A model generated the notes under the pieces. The model was given only the letters and a program-made list of their open reading frames with translations, had not been told where the DNA came from and searched no databases. Shown in pieces: positions 44,499 to 53,396 of a DNA stretch of 64,000 bases. Each line of letters begins with the position of its first letter. The first letter of the stretch is position 1. The position numbers and the translations under genes were made by a program. The DNA is from JAABVY01 sp964627935 (lineage in GTDB: Bacteria; Zixibacteria; MSB-5A5; JAABVY01): contig CAZVLB010000019.1 in assembly GCA_964627935.1 (NCBI GenBank), positions 15,278-79,277 of the forward strand. Direction: 5' to 3'.

Positions 44499-45458
44499 CT
44501 ACTCGCTTTTAAAGAGTTTTCGGGTGGCATACAGGCTGTCGAGATATTCTTTATCTTCGCTGTAACTGCGAAATGCCGTTCCCAATCCCCGTTCAACCGC
44601 TAATGCTCCGATCTTGCCCTGATTATAGGGGATAACGCGAGGCTTTAATTGGGCCAGAGAATCAGAATATGCCTCCTCGGGCGAAATTATCTCCCAGCCG
44701 TTTTTGCGAAATCTCGCAACCAGGTCATCGATAAACATGGCCGACAGGTCATTTTCATGAAGAAGCAGTATATGTTTCGGTGAACGGTCCAGCAATTCGA
44801 TGGAGAGAGAGTCATAGTATTCCGCAGAAGCGTAAATCATATCCAGGTATATTCCCCGCAGTACGGATGTGTCAATTTCGATTTCTTCTTTTGCGGCATC
44901 ACGGCATTTGCTGTCGAGATACCAGTCCCATGTATCGATCGTGACATAGCCGATTTTATACCCCATTGAGTCCAGGCCATTGCGGATAGAATCCTGCAAT
45001 GGCATTGTATTGCCTCGGTCCAGAAACGGATAACGGAACCACATGCGGAAATTATCATAGCCCTTGAGCAGTTCATGCGCAGTGGAGATATCCTCAAGAT
45101 AACCAATTGCTCCCAGATCATGGGTATGTTTGTGGGAATGCGTATGGTTGGCAATCAGATGACCGGCCCCGGCATACTGTGCAATTCTTTCATGGCCATG
45201 ATTGTATTTGAGCCGTGATGAAACACAGAAAAAAACGGCCGGGGGAATATCCAAAGAAGCCAGGTTTTCGACCAGCATATCGGTCCGTTCTTCAGGCGTC
45301 AGAAATGCCCCCTTGCCAAACGGCGCATCATCAAAACTGAGCGCGACCTGTTTTGGAGGGGCTTGGGAATCGTATTCACCATAGAGGAAATTCAATTGTA
45401 GAATGAAAACCTTCAAGAGAATCAGCATCAATCTGCATTTAAAATGTACATTCCTCAT
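44499..45458 (-). CDS. Polysaccharide deacetylase (NodB family), exported
   Basis: A 319-residue protein with an N-terminal hydrophobic signal segment (LMLILLKVFILQLNF), then a CE4 catalytic core. The core has SFDDAPFGKG (motif 1 Asp-Asp), HTHSHKHTHD (metal-binding His pair), RYPFLDRG (motif 3) and a late LLHEND block. It probably removes N-acetyl groups from cell-wall or exopolysaccharide sugars. AGGAG precedes the ATG. The region to the right (45459-45650) shows no gene. Confidence 0.88.
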   Translation of the reverse strand: MRNVHFKCRLMLILLKVFILQLNFLYGEYDSQAPPKQVALSFDDAPFGKGAFLTPEERTDMLVENLASLDIPPAVFFCVSSRLKYNHGHERIAQYAGAGHLIANHTHSHKHTHDLGAIGYLEDISTAHELLKGYDNFRMWFRYPFLDRGNTMPLQDSIRNGLDSMGYKIGYVTIDTWDWYLDSKCRDAAKEEIEIDTSVLRGIYLDMIYASAEYYDSLSIELLDRSPKHILLLHENDLSAMFIDDLVARFRKNGWEIISPEEAYSDSLAQLKPRVIPYNQGKIGALAVERGLGTAFRSYSEDKEYLDSLYATRKLFKSE

Positions 45459-45651
45459 TAAAAATCTCCTGACCTGTCGGGCAGTTAAGTTATAAATAAA
45501 TCACTTTTTTAAAGGGGGGAGTATCACTTGGTCACTTAACAAGTTTTCTCTTTATTCATATCCTCCAAATGTATCATGGGAAAGCCCAGCTCAATTATAG
45601 TACTTTGATATCTTTTAAAAATAAAATACAATGTTATTAACAGTAGACAAC

Positions 45652-45680
45652 AAAAAAAGCGGAACCGATAATGATTCCGC
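45652..45680 (-). terminator. Intrinsic terminator after nfnB
   Basis: GCGGAA (45659-45664) pairs with TTCCGC (45675-45680), and the minus strand continues with seven T. It lies 28 nt past the nfnB stop and ends the hbd-ackA-nfnA-nfnB unit. Confidence 0.8.
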
Positions 45681-45707
45681 CTGAATTAAGTTCTATCTAT
45701 AATATAA

Positions 45708-47177
45708 TCAGGTTTTGCTCAAGACATAATCATGAATCGCACGGGCCGCTTTCTTGCCCGCTCCGGCCGCCAGGATCACAGTCGCGCCGCCGGTTACAAT
45801 ATCGCCGCCGGCATAGACAGCGTTGCGTGAACTGAGCATGGTATCCTCTTTGACCAGGATATTGCCCCATTTGTTTGTGTCAAGGCCCGGGGTCGTCTGC
45901 GGAATAAGCGGGTTGGATGAGTTACCGATGGCAACGATTACCGTGTCGACATCCATTATAAAGTTGGAGCCCTCGATCGGCACCGGACGACGACGTCCGG
46001 AGGCATCCGGCTCACCCAGTTCCATCTCCAGGCATTCCATACCCTTGACCCAGTTATCCTCATCACCGATAAATTTGATCGGCGTTGTCAAAAACTTGAA
46101 TTGCACACCTTCCTGCTCGGCGTGATGAATCTCTTCGATACGGGCCGGCATTTCGGCACGCGACCTGCGGTAAACGATATAGCCGTTATCGGCACCCAGC
46201 CTGAGAGCGGTACGAACCGCATCCATAGCTGTATTGCCGCCTCCCAGCACGGCCACATTCCTGCCCGACATAACCGGTGTTGGTGAATTGGGAAAATCGA
46301 ACGATCTCATCAAATTGTTACGGGTCAGGTATTCATTGGCCGAATAAACCCCGCCCAGGTTTTCCCCCGGGATCCGCATGAAATTGGGAAGCCCCGCGCC
46401 GGTACCGATAAAGACGGCGTCGAAACCCTCCTCGAACAATTCATCGATCGATTTCAATTTGCCGATCACAGTCGATGTGCGCACCTCAACGCCCATCAGC
46501 TTGAGATAATCCACTTCGGCCTGCACGATTTCCTTCGGCAGCCTGAATTCAGGGATACCGTAAACCAGTACACCGCCGGCTTTATGCAATGCTTCGAATA
46601 CCGTAACCTTGTGTCCCAGCTTGGCCAAATCACCGGCAACAGTGAGTCCGGCCGGACCGGAACCGACGATGGCGATTTTCTTGCCGGTTGAGGCCTTGAT
46701 TTCCGGCACCACGATTTTTCCCTGGTCACGTTCGTAGTCGGCCACAAATCTTTCCAGATGGCCGATGGCCACGGGCTTGCCTTTTTTACCCAGGACACAA
46801 ACTTCTTCACACTGCTCTTCCTGAGGGCAGACACGACCGCAGACAGCCGGCAGGGAGTTGGTCTCCTTGATTTTGCGAGCCGCCTCGACAAACTTGCCCA
46901 TCGTGACCAGTTCGATAAAGGCCGGGATATCGACCTCGACCGGACATCCGGCAATACAGGGTTCCTTCTTGCATTCAAGGCAGCGCTGGGCCTCTTTGAT
47001 GGCCATCTCCGGTGTCAGACCCTGAGGTACCTCGTTGAAATTGCGCACCCTCTCTTCGGGCTTCTGCTCGGGCATTTCCACGCGTGGGATATGACGGCGA
47101 TCCTTCTTCTGGACCTTGCCGATCTGTCCCGGCTCTACATATTCTATATCATCTTTCTTTTTATCTTCTACTGCCAC
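45708..47177 (-). CDS. NfnB/GltD-like FAD- and Fe-S-containing oxidoreductase large subunit
   Basis: A 489-residue protein of the glutamate-synthase small-subunit family. The N-terminal Fe-S domain is CLECKKEPCIAGCPV and CGRVCPQEEQCEEVC, followed by FAD (IVGSGPAGLTVAGDLA) and NAD(P)H (AVLGGGNTAMDAVRTA) folds. It is paired with a PyrK-like partner directly upstream, the NfnAB/SudAB arrangement, which in known cases bifurcates electrons between NADH, NADPH and ferredoxin. The start is GTG 47177 with GGAGG upstream. No GltB-type large subunit is present, which argues against a glutamate synthase role. Confidence 0.88.
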   Translation of the reverse strand: MAVEDKKKDDIEYVEPGQIGKVQKKDRRHIPRVEMPEQKPEERVRNFNEVPQGLTPEMAIKEAQRCLECKKEPCIAGCPVEVDIPAFIELVTMGKFVEAARKIKETNSLPAVCGRVCPQEEQCEEVCVLGKKGKPVAIGHLERFVADYERDQGKIVVPEIKASTGKKIAIVGSGPAGLTVAGDLAKLGHKVTVFEALHKAGGVLVYGIPEFRLPKEIVQAEVDYLKLMGVEVRTSTVIGKLKSIDELFEEGFDAVFIGTGAGLPNFMRIPGENLGGVYSANEYLTRNNLMRSFDFPNSPTPVMSGRNVAVLGGGNTAMDAVRTALRLGADNGYIVYRRSRAEMPARIEEIHHAEQEGVQFKFLTTPIKFIGDEDNWVKGMECLEMELGEPDASGRRRPVPIEGSNFIMDVDTVIVAIGNSSNPLIPQTTPGLDTNKWGNILVKEDTMLSSRNAVYAGGDIVTGGATVILAAGAGKKAARAIHDYVLSKT

Positions 47178-47202
47178 CTCAACCTCCAGTGGGTATTATA
47201 TC

Positions 47203-48063
47203 CTATGATGACTTACCTGCGTCCGCCAGCCTGCATTTGTGCAAAAACCGGTCATATGCCTCTTTTTCCTTTTTCACATACATTCTCTGTCTCTGCATCA
47301 ATTCGTCGAAATCGACTTCGTGACCGTTAAAATCAGGACCGTCGACACAGGCGAATTTAGTTTCATTGCCGACACTGACACGGCATCCGCCGCACATGCC
47401 GGTACCATCTACCATTATAGGATTAAGCGAGACCCAGGTTTCGATATCATGCTCTTTTGTCACTGCGGCGACATTTTTCATCATGATAACCGGCCCGACA
47501 GCCATGACGAAATCGATCCTTTCGCCTTCATCGATCAGCTTTTTCAATGCATCGGTTACGAAACCCTTCATGCCGTAACTGCCGTCATCGGTGGTAACCA
47601 GCAGCTTGTCGACCGCCTCACCAAGCAAATCCTCCAGTATCACAAGATCTTTGTTGCGGGCGCCGATAATACCGTAGACTTTATTGCCTGCTTTTTTCAG
47701 ACCACGGGCGATCGGATTGATGGGGGGTATACCCACACCGCCGCCGATTACTACCGCGGTGCCGTAATTCTTGATATGGGTCGGAAGTCCCAATGGCCCG
47801 ACGACATCGAGGAACCGTTCGCCCTCTTTCATGCGCACGATTTCCGCCGTGGACATGCCGACCTCCATGACCACGATGGTCAAAAGGCCGTTGTCGGTGT
47901 CCAGATGTCCGATCGACATGGGGATACGTTCCGATTGTTCGTAGGCCCGCAGGATTACGAACTGCCCCGGCTCGGCCTTTTTGACCAGTTCCGGGGTGTA
48001 AATTTTGAACAGGGTGATATTGGGAGTCAGCTGTTCTTTGTATGCTATTTCGTTTAGCTCCAT
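47203..48063 (-). CDS. NfnA/SudB-like ferredoxin-NADP reductase subunit
   Basis: A 286-residue FAD/NAD(P)-binding protein resembling PyrK and the small subunit of NfnAB. It has ERIPMSIG, GVGIPPINPIA, VGPVIMMKN and the C-terminal 2Fe-2S ligands MCGGCRVSVG ... FACVDGP. It is 25 nt upstream of the GltD-like partner and 21 nt downstream of ackA. Co-transcription with acetate kinase links it to fermentative redox balance. Confidence 0.88.
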   Translation of the reverse strand: MELNEIAYKEQLTPNITLFKIYTPELVKKAEPGQFVILRAYEQSERIPMSIGHLDTDNGLLTIVVMEVGMSTAEIVRMKEGERFLDVVGPLGLPTHIKNYGTAVVIGGGVGIPPINPIARGLKKAGNKVYGIIGARNKDLVILEDLLGEAVDKLLVTTDDGSYGMKGFVTDALKKLIDEGERIDFVMAVGPVIMMKNVAAVTKEHDIETWVSLNPIMVDGTGMCGGCRVSVGNETKFACVDGPDFNGHEVDFDELMQRQRMYVKKEKEAYDRFLHKCRLADAGKSS

Positions 48064-48084
48064 TGTGACACCTGTTGATTTATG

Positions 48085-49299
48085 CTATTTATTTTCTACG
48101 CCTTCTTCCACGATTCTCTTTGTGTCCTGCGCGATTACAAGCTCCTCATTGGTCGGGATCACCATAACCCTGACACGCGAATCACTCGTGCTTATTTCAA
48201 TTTCCTTGCCCTTGGCCCCATCATTGGCGGATTTGTCAACCTGGATACCGAGCCATTCGGAATTCTCGAGCACCTTGGCGCGAACCGCGCTGGAATTCTC
48301 GCCAATTCCACCTGTAAATACGACACAATCCAGCCCGCCCAATGCCGCGGCATAAGAACCGATATATTTTTTTATTCGATAACAATACATATCAAACGCC
48401 AGCGTGGCACGTTCATTATCCTCAACGCGCGCTTCCTCTATTTCGCGCATATCCGAGGAAACGCCGGAGACACCGACAAGCCCGGAATGTTTGTTCATGA
48501 GCGTGCGGGCTTCATGCAATGACAATTCTTCCACACCCATGATATGCAGGATAATAGCCGGGTCCATATCGCCCGAACGAGTGCCCATCATCAGGCCTTC
48601 CAGGGGTGTGAAGCCCATCGATGTATCAATCGATCGGCCGCAATCAACCGCCGCCACCGAGGCGCCATTACCGAGATGGCAGGTTATAATTTTCTTCTCT
48701 TCGATATTCTGGCCGAGGATTTTCATCGCCCGGTTGGCGACATAAACATGCGAGGTGCCATGAAAACCATAACGCCTGATCTGATACTTTTTATACATAA
48801 CATAGGGCAGGCCATACATGAAAGCATGTTTCGGCATGGTATGATGAAATGCGGTATCGAAAACTGCCACCATGGGCACATCGCCGAGGATTTTCTGTGT
48901 GGCGGTAATACCGCGCATATTGTGCGGGTTATGAAGCGGGGCCAGGTCAATCATGTTGCGCAGATGAACCATGACATCTTCGCTGATCTTGACCGACTCC
49001 GTAAATGCTTCGCCACCATGCACGACCCTGTGGCCGACCGCATGAATTTCGGATTTGTCCCTGATTACACCATGGTTGGGTGAAAGCAGTATCGAGACAA
49101 CATGTTCGATTGCCATAATATGATCGAGTATATCGCCTGAGACCTTGGTCATGGGACGGTCATGCGGTTTATGTGATAACACTGCGCCGCTCATTCCGAT
49201 TCGGGTCACATCGCCCTTGGCTAATGGAAATTCCCTGTCCATGTCGATCAATTGATATTTGACCGAGGAGGAGCCGCAGTTTAATACCAGGATGTTCAT
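48085..49299 (-). CDS. ackA: Acetate kinase
   Basis: A 404-residue ASKHA-fold kinase converting acetyl phosphate and ADP to acetate and ATP. VLNCGSSSVKYQLI at the start, HRVVHGGEAF, RRYGFHGTSHVYV, THxGNGAS-like CHLGNGASVAAV and VFTGGIGENSS are intact. The start overlaps the hbd stop as ATGA, with GGAGGAG upstream. No phosphotransacetylase gene lies in the window. Confidence 0.97.
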   Translation of the reverse strand: MNILVLNCGSSSVKYQLIDMDREFPLAKGDVTRIGMSGAVLSHKPHDRPMTKVSGDILDHIMAIEHVVSILLSPNHGVIRDKSEIHAVGHRVVHGGEAFTESVKISEDVMVHLRNMIDLAPLHNPHNMRGITATQKILGDVPMVAVFDTAFHHTMPKHAFMYGLPYVMYKKYQIRRYGFHGTSHVYVANRAMKILGQNIEEKKIITCHLGNGASVAAVDCGRSIDTSMGFTPLEGLMMGTRSGDMDPAIILHIMGVEELSLHEARTLMNKHSGLVGVSGVSSDMREIEEARVEDNERATLAFDMYCYRIKKYIGSYAAALGGLDCVVFTGGIGENSSAVRAKVLENSEWLGIQVDKSANDGAKGKEIEISTSDSRVRVMVIPTNEELVIAQDTKRIVEEGVENK

Positions 49300-50183
49300 T
49301 CTTTCTCCTCCTTTATGCGATTGCCTTCGGAATCATACTTGAAGAACCCCTGCCCGGTTTTTACACCAAGCTGCCCGGCGCGCACCATCTTTCTTAGAAG
49401 GGGACAGGGATTATACTTGTGCTCGGATAGCTCATCCAGAAGGTTTTCCATCCAGCTCATAACCTCGTCCAGCCCCATCATATCCGCCAGGCTGAGAGGC
49501 CCCATATTGAATCCGAATCCCAGTTTCATGGCGGTGTCGATATCCTCCGCCGAGGCGATGCCCTCCATCAGGACATGCATCGCTTCATTCAAAAACGGTA
49601 CGATAATTCTGGTGGTAATGTAACCGGGATATTCATGAACCATGACAGGCGTCTTATTCAGGAGCGCAACAAATTCGCGAATAGCCTCGATTGTTTCAGG
49701 GGAGGTTTTCATACCGCTGACGATTTCCACCACCGGGACTTTGTGTACCGGATTTAAAAAGTGCAGACCAATAATGCAATCGGGGCGCGAGGTTGCGGCT
49801 GCCAGTTCTGTGATCGAAAGGGTGGATGTGTTCGAGACAATGATCGTGCCCGGTGCGCAGATATTGTCTAGATGCGCCAGGAGCAGTTTCTTGGCCTCCA
49901 GGTCTTCCTGTATAGCCTCGATTACCATGGGGGCCTGCTTGGCGGGCCTGTAATCACCGGCCGGATTAATGCGGGCCAGTATTGCTTTCTTTTCGGATTC
50001 TGTGATACCCCAGCGCTCGATTTCACGGTCGAGTTTATCGGATATCTCGTGATAGGCGCGAGTGGCGAGCTGCAAATCCTTGTCTATCAGCACCACTTCG
50101 GTACCGGTGGCCGCCACCACACGGGCGATTCCCTGGCCCATAACGCCGCCGCCGATGATAACTATTTTATTGAACGATGCCAT
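49296..50183 (-). CDS. hbd: 3-hydroxybutyryl-CoA / 3-hydroxyacyl-CoA dehydrogenase
   Basis: A 295-residue enzyme with the N-terminal NAD fold IIGGGVMGQGIA, SNTSTLSITELA, the catalytic GLHFLNPVHKVPVVEIV with His-Glu, and the C-terminal dimer domain (GFGFNMGPLSLADMMGLD). It oxidises or reduces 3-hydroxyacyl-CoA in butyrate-type or beta-oxidation metabolism. GAGGAT lies before the ATG. It is the first gene of a four-gene unit with ackA and the Nfn-like pair. Confidence 0.94.
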   Translation of the reverse strand: MASFNKIVIIGGGVMGQGIARVVAATGTEVVLIDKDLQLATRAYHEISDKLDREIERWGITESEKKAILARINPAGDYRPAKQAPMVIEAIQEDLEAKKLLLAHLDNICAPGTIIVSNTSTLSITELAAATSRPDCIIGLHFLNPVHKVPVVEIVSGMKTSPETIEAIREFVALLNKTPVMVHEYPGYITTRIIVPFLNEAMHVLMEGIASAEDIDTAMKLGFGFNMGPLSLADMMGLDEVMSWMENLLDELSEHKYNPCPLLRKMVRAGQLGVKTGQGFFKYDSEGNRIKEEKE

Positions 50184-50247
50184 AAGATCCTCGAATCATA
50201 TGTTTCTTTAATCCGGCCAAAATCCTACTTAAAAGCGCCGGATTTTG

Positions 50248-50275
50248 AATATATGTAATACCCTTTTTATATCAA
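50248..50275 (-). promoter_or_regulatory. Probable hbd operon promoter
   Basis: On the minus strand TTGATA (50270-50275) and TATATT (50248-50253) are separated by 16 bp. The leader would be about 58 nt and includes the GAGGAT ribosome site. Confidence 0.5.
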
Positions 50276-50423
50276 GCAATTTCGCCTTCCCACGCGACAA
50301 TATTGACACACCGATAATAGATATATATTTGCGATATCAGGCGCAATCAGGGAAAATACCCATTTTGTGAAAAAAACCACATTGCCCCGGGAGAATTCTA
50401 CGTTTCAGCCCGGACCGGAAATT

Positions 50424-50466
50424 GAAAAATAAAACCCCTGGACAGCATAAATACTGCCACAGGGGT
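50424..50466 (-). terminator. Intrinsic terminator after the 172-residue exported protein
   Basis: ACCCCTG (50434-50440) pairs with CAGGGGT (50460-50466). A further inner pairing extends the stem, and the minus strand continues TTTATTTTTC. It lies 34 nt past the stop. Confidence 0.75.
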
Positions 50467-50500
50467 CCATACAAACAGATTGGGGGCTATTTATGGAAAG

Positions 50501-51019
50501 CTACAATTCAATTTCCTCTAATTCCGCGTAAGTTCCTGAATGATGGCCTCTTATAAATTCTTTGGCCCATTTCTTGTACTCATCCAGACGAAATCGGTCT
50601 TTGCGCACCTCCCATGAGGATTTGCGGAAATGCTTATAGATATACTCGGGAAAATAAAAAGAATTATAGACCTTCAAAAGATCGTCAAGATATTCATTCT
50701 CGATTCCCGGATTGGCCTTTTTCAAATCTGCCCAGTAAAGAGCCAGCCGTTTTCTGCAATCGAGCTCTTCCTTGTAGCTGTAACGGTATTCTTTTTCATC
50801 CGGAAATTGTTCAAAGAAAAGGGCTTGGCGCCATTCCTGCTTGAACTTGCCATATTCGCGCCAGGCCGCAAAAGCATGCGGATCCTTCATGATATCGTGA
50901 TCGACCTTAATGTTGAATATACGTTTTTTCTCTTCCGCCTGCAAATCGGGTCCCCCAATAAAAGCTATCAGCGTGGTTAGCAAAACTGTTATGAAGGCGG
51001 CTTTATAGACTTTTATCAT
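50501..51019 (-). CDS. Exported protein of unknown function
   Basis: A 172-residue protein with a clear signal peptide (AFITVLLTTLIAFIGGPDLQAE) and a charged, aromatic-rich mature part. FAAWREYGKFKQEWRQALFFEQFPDEKEYRYSY resembles the kind of helical segment seen in GWxTD-type exported proteins, but the GWxTD motif itself is absent and I do not assign it. The end is acidic (YAELEEIEL). AGGTG precedes the ATG. It is monocistronic, with its own terminator. Confidence 0.75.
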   Translation of the reverse strand: MIKVYKAAFITVLLTTLIAFIGGPDLQAEEKKRIFNIKVDHDIMKDPHAFAAWREYGKFKQEWRQALFFEQFPDEKEYRYSYKEELDCRKRLALYWADLKKANPGIENEYLDDLLKVYNSFYFPEYIYKHFRKSSWEVRKDRFRLDEYKKWAKEFIRGHHSGTYAELEEIEL

Positions 51020-51143
51020 AAATCACCTCTGTAAATTACCTACTCACTCTATATGTCGGAATAATGCCGTTAATGCTTTTGCTTCTGTGCCGTATAATTA
51101 TCAATCAAAAAAGTCCGAAAAAAGTACATCCTCTGGTTTATTA

Positions 51144-51172
51144 TTGCACGCATATACTTCATTCGCTATCTT
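51144..51172 (+). promoter_or_regulatory. fetA promoter, possibly leaderless
   Basis: TTGCAC (51144-51149), a 17-bp spacer and TATCTT (51167-51172) end 6 nt before the ATG at 51179. A second -10-like TATACT at 51153-51158 makes the exact start uncertain. In neither case is a Shine-Dalgarno visible. Confidence 0.45.
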
Positions 51173-51178
51173 GATTTT

Positions 51179-51892
51179 ATGGTGTCTGATGATAATTGTT
51201 GTCTGAGAACCGAAAAAGTCACTTACATGCCCAACGGCAAGGGGGTGCTGGAAGAAATAACAATCGAGATCCAGCCGTCAGGTATCACTTTGATAACCGG
51301 CCCCTCCGGCTCCGGCAAAAGCACTCTTCTGCGTTTAATGGGCATGCTTACCAATCCGACATCAGGAAAGATTACATACAAAGGCAAAGCACTCGATGAT
51401 TTTGATCCATCGGAATATCGGTCCAGGGTAATAATGATTGGCCAGAAGCCGTTTCTGGCCGAGGGCACAGTGCGCGACAATCTGTATCTGCCATTCACAC
51501 TAAAAGTCCACGAGGATCGAGAGGCCACAGATGAGCTTTTCCTGAAGAGTCTCCGTAAACTGGGGCTGAATGAGAAATTCCTGGACAAGAAAAGTTCGGA
51601 GATATCCGGGGGAGAGGCGCAACGCATGGCGCTGGTGCGGGTGATAGCACTCCAGCCCGAGATGCTTTTGCTGGATGAACCGAGTTCGGCCCTGGATATG
51701 TCGGCCGAGGAAAACCTGCTGAACCTGCTGGCTGAAATCAAGGATACAATCAAGATTGTAGTGGTGGCCCATTCTGCGGCCTATCTGGAATATATCGATC
51801 AGAGTATTATTCTCAGGGAAGGCCGGGTGGCCGGATGTCCCGATATGTTCACCGCCGCCGACCTGAAAAAATGCCTGGGAGAGAATCTATGA
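51179..51892 (+). CDS. fetA: ABC transporter ATP-binding protein, FetA-like
   Basis: A 237-residue ATPase: Walker A GPSGSGKSTLL, a Q-loop (MIGQKPF), signature ISGGEAQRMALVR, Walker B MLLLDEPSSALDM, and an H-loop (VVAHSAAYLE). The partner permease belongs to the YbbM/FetB (UPF0014) family, so the pair is a FetAB-type exporter, in E. coli linked to iron efflux and peroxide resistance. Its stop overlaps the permease start as ATGA. No iron-box was identified. Confidence 0.88.
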   Translation: MVSDDNCCLRTEKVTYMPNGKGVLEEITIEIQPSGITLITGPSGSGKSTLLRLMGMLTNPTSGKITYKGKALDDFDPSEYRSRVIMIGQKPFLAEGTVRDNLYLPFTLKVHEDREATDELFLKSLRKLGLNEKFLDKKSSEISGGEAQRMALVRVIALQPEMLLLDEPSSALDMSAEENLLNLLAEIKDTIKIVVVAHSAAYLEYIDQSIILREGRVAGCPDMFTAADLKKCLGENL

Positions 51893-52674
51893 CCTCAACC
51901 GGAATTCAGGATATAAGCCTGGTACAACTGGCCATCGGATATCTTCTGTTTGTTCTGGTCTTTGTGCTGATTTACTATTATCGCCTGGGGCTTCGAAAAG
52001 ATGCCCTGATCTCGACTCTGCGCATGTCATTGCAGCTTGTACTGGCCGGGCTGGTTCTGCGCTATGTCTTCAAATACAATTTCTGGTATACGGTCCTGAT
52101 CCTGCTTTTAATCATGCTATTTTTTGCCGTGCATACGGTTATGGGACGGACCGGCATCAAGATGCGCAAGACATATCCCATGCTTTTCATCAGCATGCTG
52201 ATCGGGTCGGGAGGAACATTGGTCTTTTTCATCTTCCTGGTGGTGGGGCAGAGCCCATGGTACGATGCCCGCTACCTGATCCCGTTGTTTGGTATGATCG
52301 TGGGTAATTCCATGAATGGCTGCGCGCTGGCATTGGAAAGATATCACAGCGGATTAAAAGAAAATCGCGATAAAGTCGAGGCTATCCTGTCATTCGGCGG
52401 CACCCCGGCGGAGGCTTCCAGCGACTTTTTTCATAAGGCCTTTCGGGCCTCGCTGATACCCACTTTCGCATCCATGTCGGGTATGGGTGTGGTTTTTTTG
52501 CCGGGTATGATGACCGGGCAGATTTTAAGCGGGGCGGAACCGCTATTGGCGGTCAAATATCAGATCGCGATCATGCTGGCGATTCTGTCATCGGCGGCGT
52601 TTTCATGCTTCCTGATACTGAAACTGCAAACCCGCCTGTTTTTCAACAAGCGGGCCCAGTTAATCGATCTATAA
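51889..52674 (+). CDS. fetB: FetB/YbbM-family (UPF0014) permease
   Basis: A 261-residue integral membrane protein with seven or so hydrophobic segments. Family blocks are RMSLQLVLAGLVL, MVGNSMNGCALALER in the form IVGNSMNGCALALERY, GGTPAEASSDFF and the late VVFLPGMMTGQILSGAEP. ATG 51889 overlaps the fetA stop and has GGGAGAG upstream, so the frame extension to 51835 is rejected. It is the membrane half of the exporter. It ends 4 nt from the convergent SHOCT-like gene. Confidence 0.9.
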   Translation: MTSTGIQDISLVQLAIGYLLFVLVFVLIYYYRLGLRKDALISTLRMSLQLVLAGLVLRYVFKYNFWYTVLILLLIMLFFAVHTVMGRTGIKMRKTYPMLFISMLIGSGGTLVFFIFLVVGQSPWYDARYLIPLFGMIVGNSMNGCALALERYHSGLKENRDKVEAILSFGGTPAEASSDFFHKAFRASLIPTFASMSGMGVVFLPGMMTGQILSGAEPLLAVKYQIAIMLAILSSAAFSCFLILKLQTRLFFNKRAQLIDL

Positions 52675-52678
52675 TCTT

Positions 52679-53107
52679 TTATTCGCAGAAAATCCGCACT
52701 TTATCATTATCCGAATCGACATCCACAGTCAATTCGCTTAAGGCATTGATCAATTCATCGATTGATTCCGGATTCATGTTGTTGAAATCGAAATCCATGC
52801 CCTTATCATGCAACGCGCCATGAACCTTGTCGCTGGCATGGCCGGGTAGAATCGATTTGATCTTTATGCCCGCCCGAAGCAACTGTATAGGTACGCGGAT
52901 ATTGACCTTTTCCGGCTTTCCACTGGCTTCGTCGATACTGTCGACTACCACGCGCAGATATTTGGGACTGCCCTTTTTGCCGCTTTTCACGGGGGCATCG
53001 GCGCTAACAGGCTCTTCTCCCAGAGCACCAAGCAGTTTCTCGGCTTCATCCACGCTGATCTTGCCCTCGGCCAGCATGTTCAGGATTTTGGTTCTGTCAT
53101 TGCTCAT
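52679..53107 (-). CDS. SHOCT-like / YvlB-like protein
   Basis: A 142-residue protein. The N-terminal ~30 residues (RTKILNMLAEGKISVDEAEKLLGAL) form a SHOCT-like helical hairpin as in YvlB and LiaX proteins. The rest is a soluble domain with LRVVVDSIDEASGKPEKVNIRVPIQLLRAGIKI, similar to the small repeat of the YvlB family. ATG 53107 has GGAGAG upstream. It is the last gene of a three-gene unit with a DUF2089 regulator and a small membrane protein. Confidence 0.82.
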   Translation of the reverse strand: MSNDRTKILNMLAEGKISVDEAEKLLGALGEEPVSADAPVKSGKKGSPKYLRVVVDSIDEASGKPEKVNIRVPIQLLRAGIKIKSILPGHASDKVHGALHDKGMDFDFNNMNPESIDELINALSELTVDVDSDNDKVRIFCE

Positions 53108-53120
53108 CTTATCTCTCCTT

Positions 53121-53396
53121 TTATTTGAATTCAACAAATACTCGATCATCAGCCGAATCTACATCGACTTTCAATCCTCTCAGGCTGAAAAGCACGCGCA
53201 TCAGCGCGATCGGCCCGAAGATAAATTTCCTGCCATGGCCCAGGGGGGTGGCCAGGATTCCAATCACTATCAGGAGCACCCAGCCGACTATCGCAAAGGG
53301 CAGAAGAATCAGCCAGATCAAAAACAGCGGCAGCCAGAGACGAAAGCCTTTGTTGTCCTTTTCTTTGATATTGATTTTCAGAATTAACGGCAGCAT
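53121..53396 (-). CDS. Small membrane protein of the DUF2089 operon
   Basis: A 91-residue protein with a charged N-terminal segment, two closely spaced hydrophobic helices (LWLPLFLIWLILLPFAIVG and LLIVIGILATPLG) and a C-terminal segment (LKVDVDSADDRVFVEFK). That segment strongly resembles the end of the adjacent SHOCT-like protein (LTVDVDSDNDKVRIFCE), so the two share a short motif. It overlaps the regulator gene by one base (TAATG). No family is recognised. Confidence 0.78.
   Translation of the reverse strand: MLPLILKINIKEKDNKGFRLWLPLFLIWLILLPFAIVGWVLLIVIGILATPLGHGRKFIFGPIALMRVLFSLRGLKVDVDSADDRVFVEFK

Larger units (their letters stand above)
50184..50500. other. Intergenic region between hbd and the unknown exported protein
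   Basis: 317 bases holding the hbd promoter on the left and the terminator of the exported-protein gene on the right (both minus strand). I see no gene in it. Confidence 0.6.
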
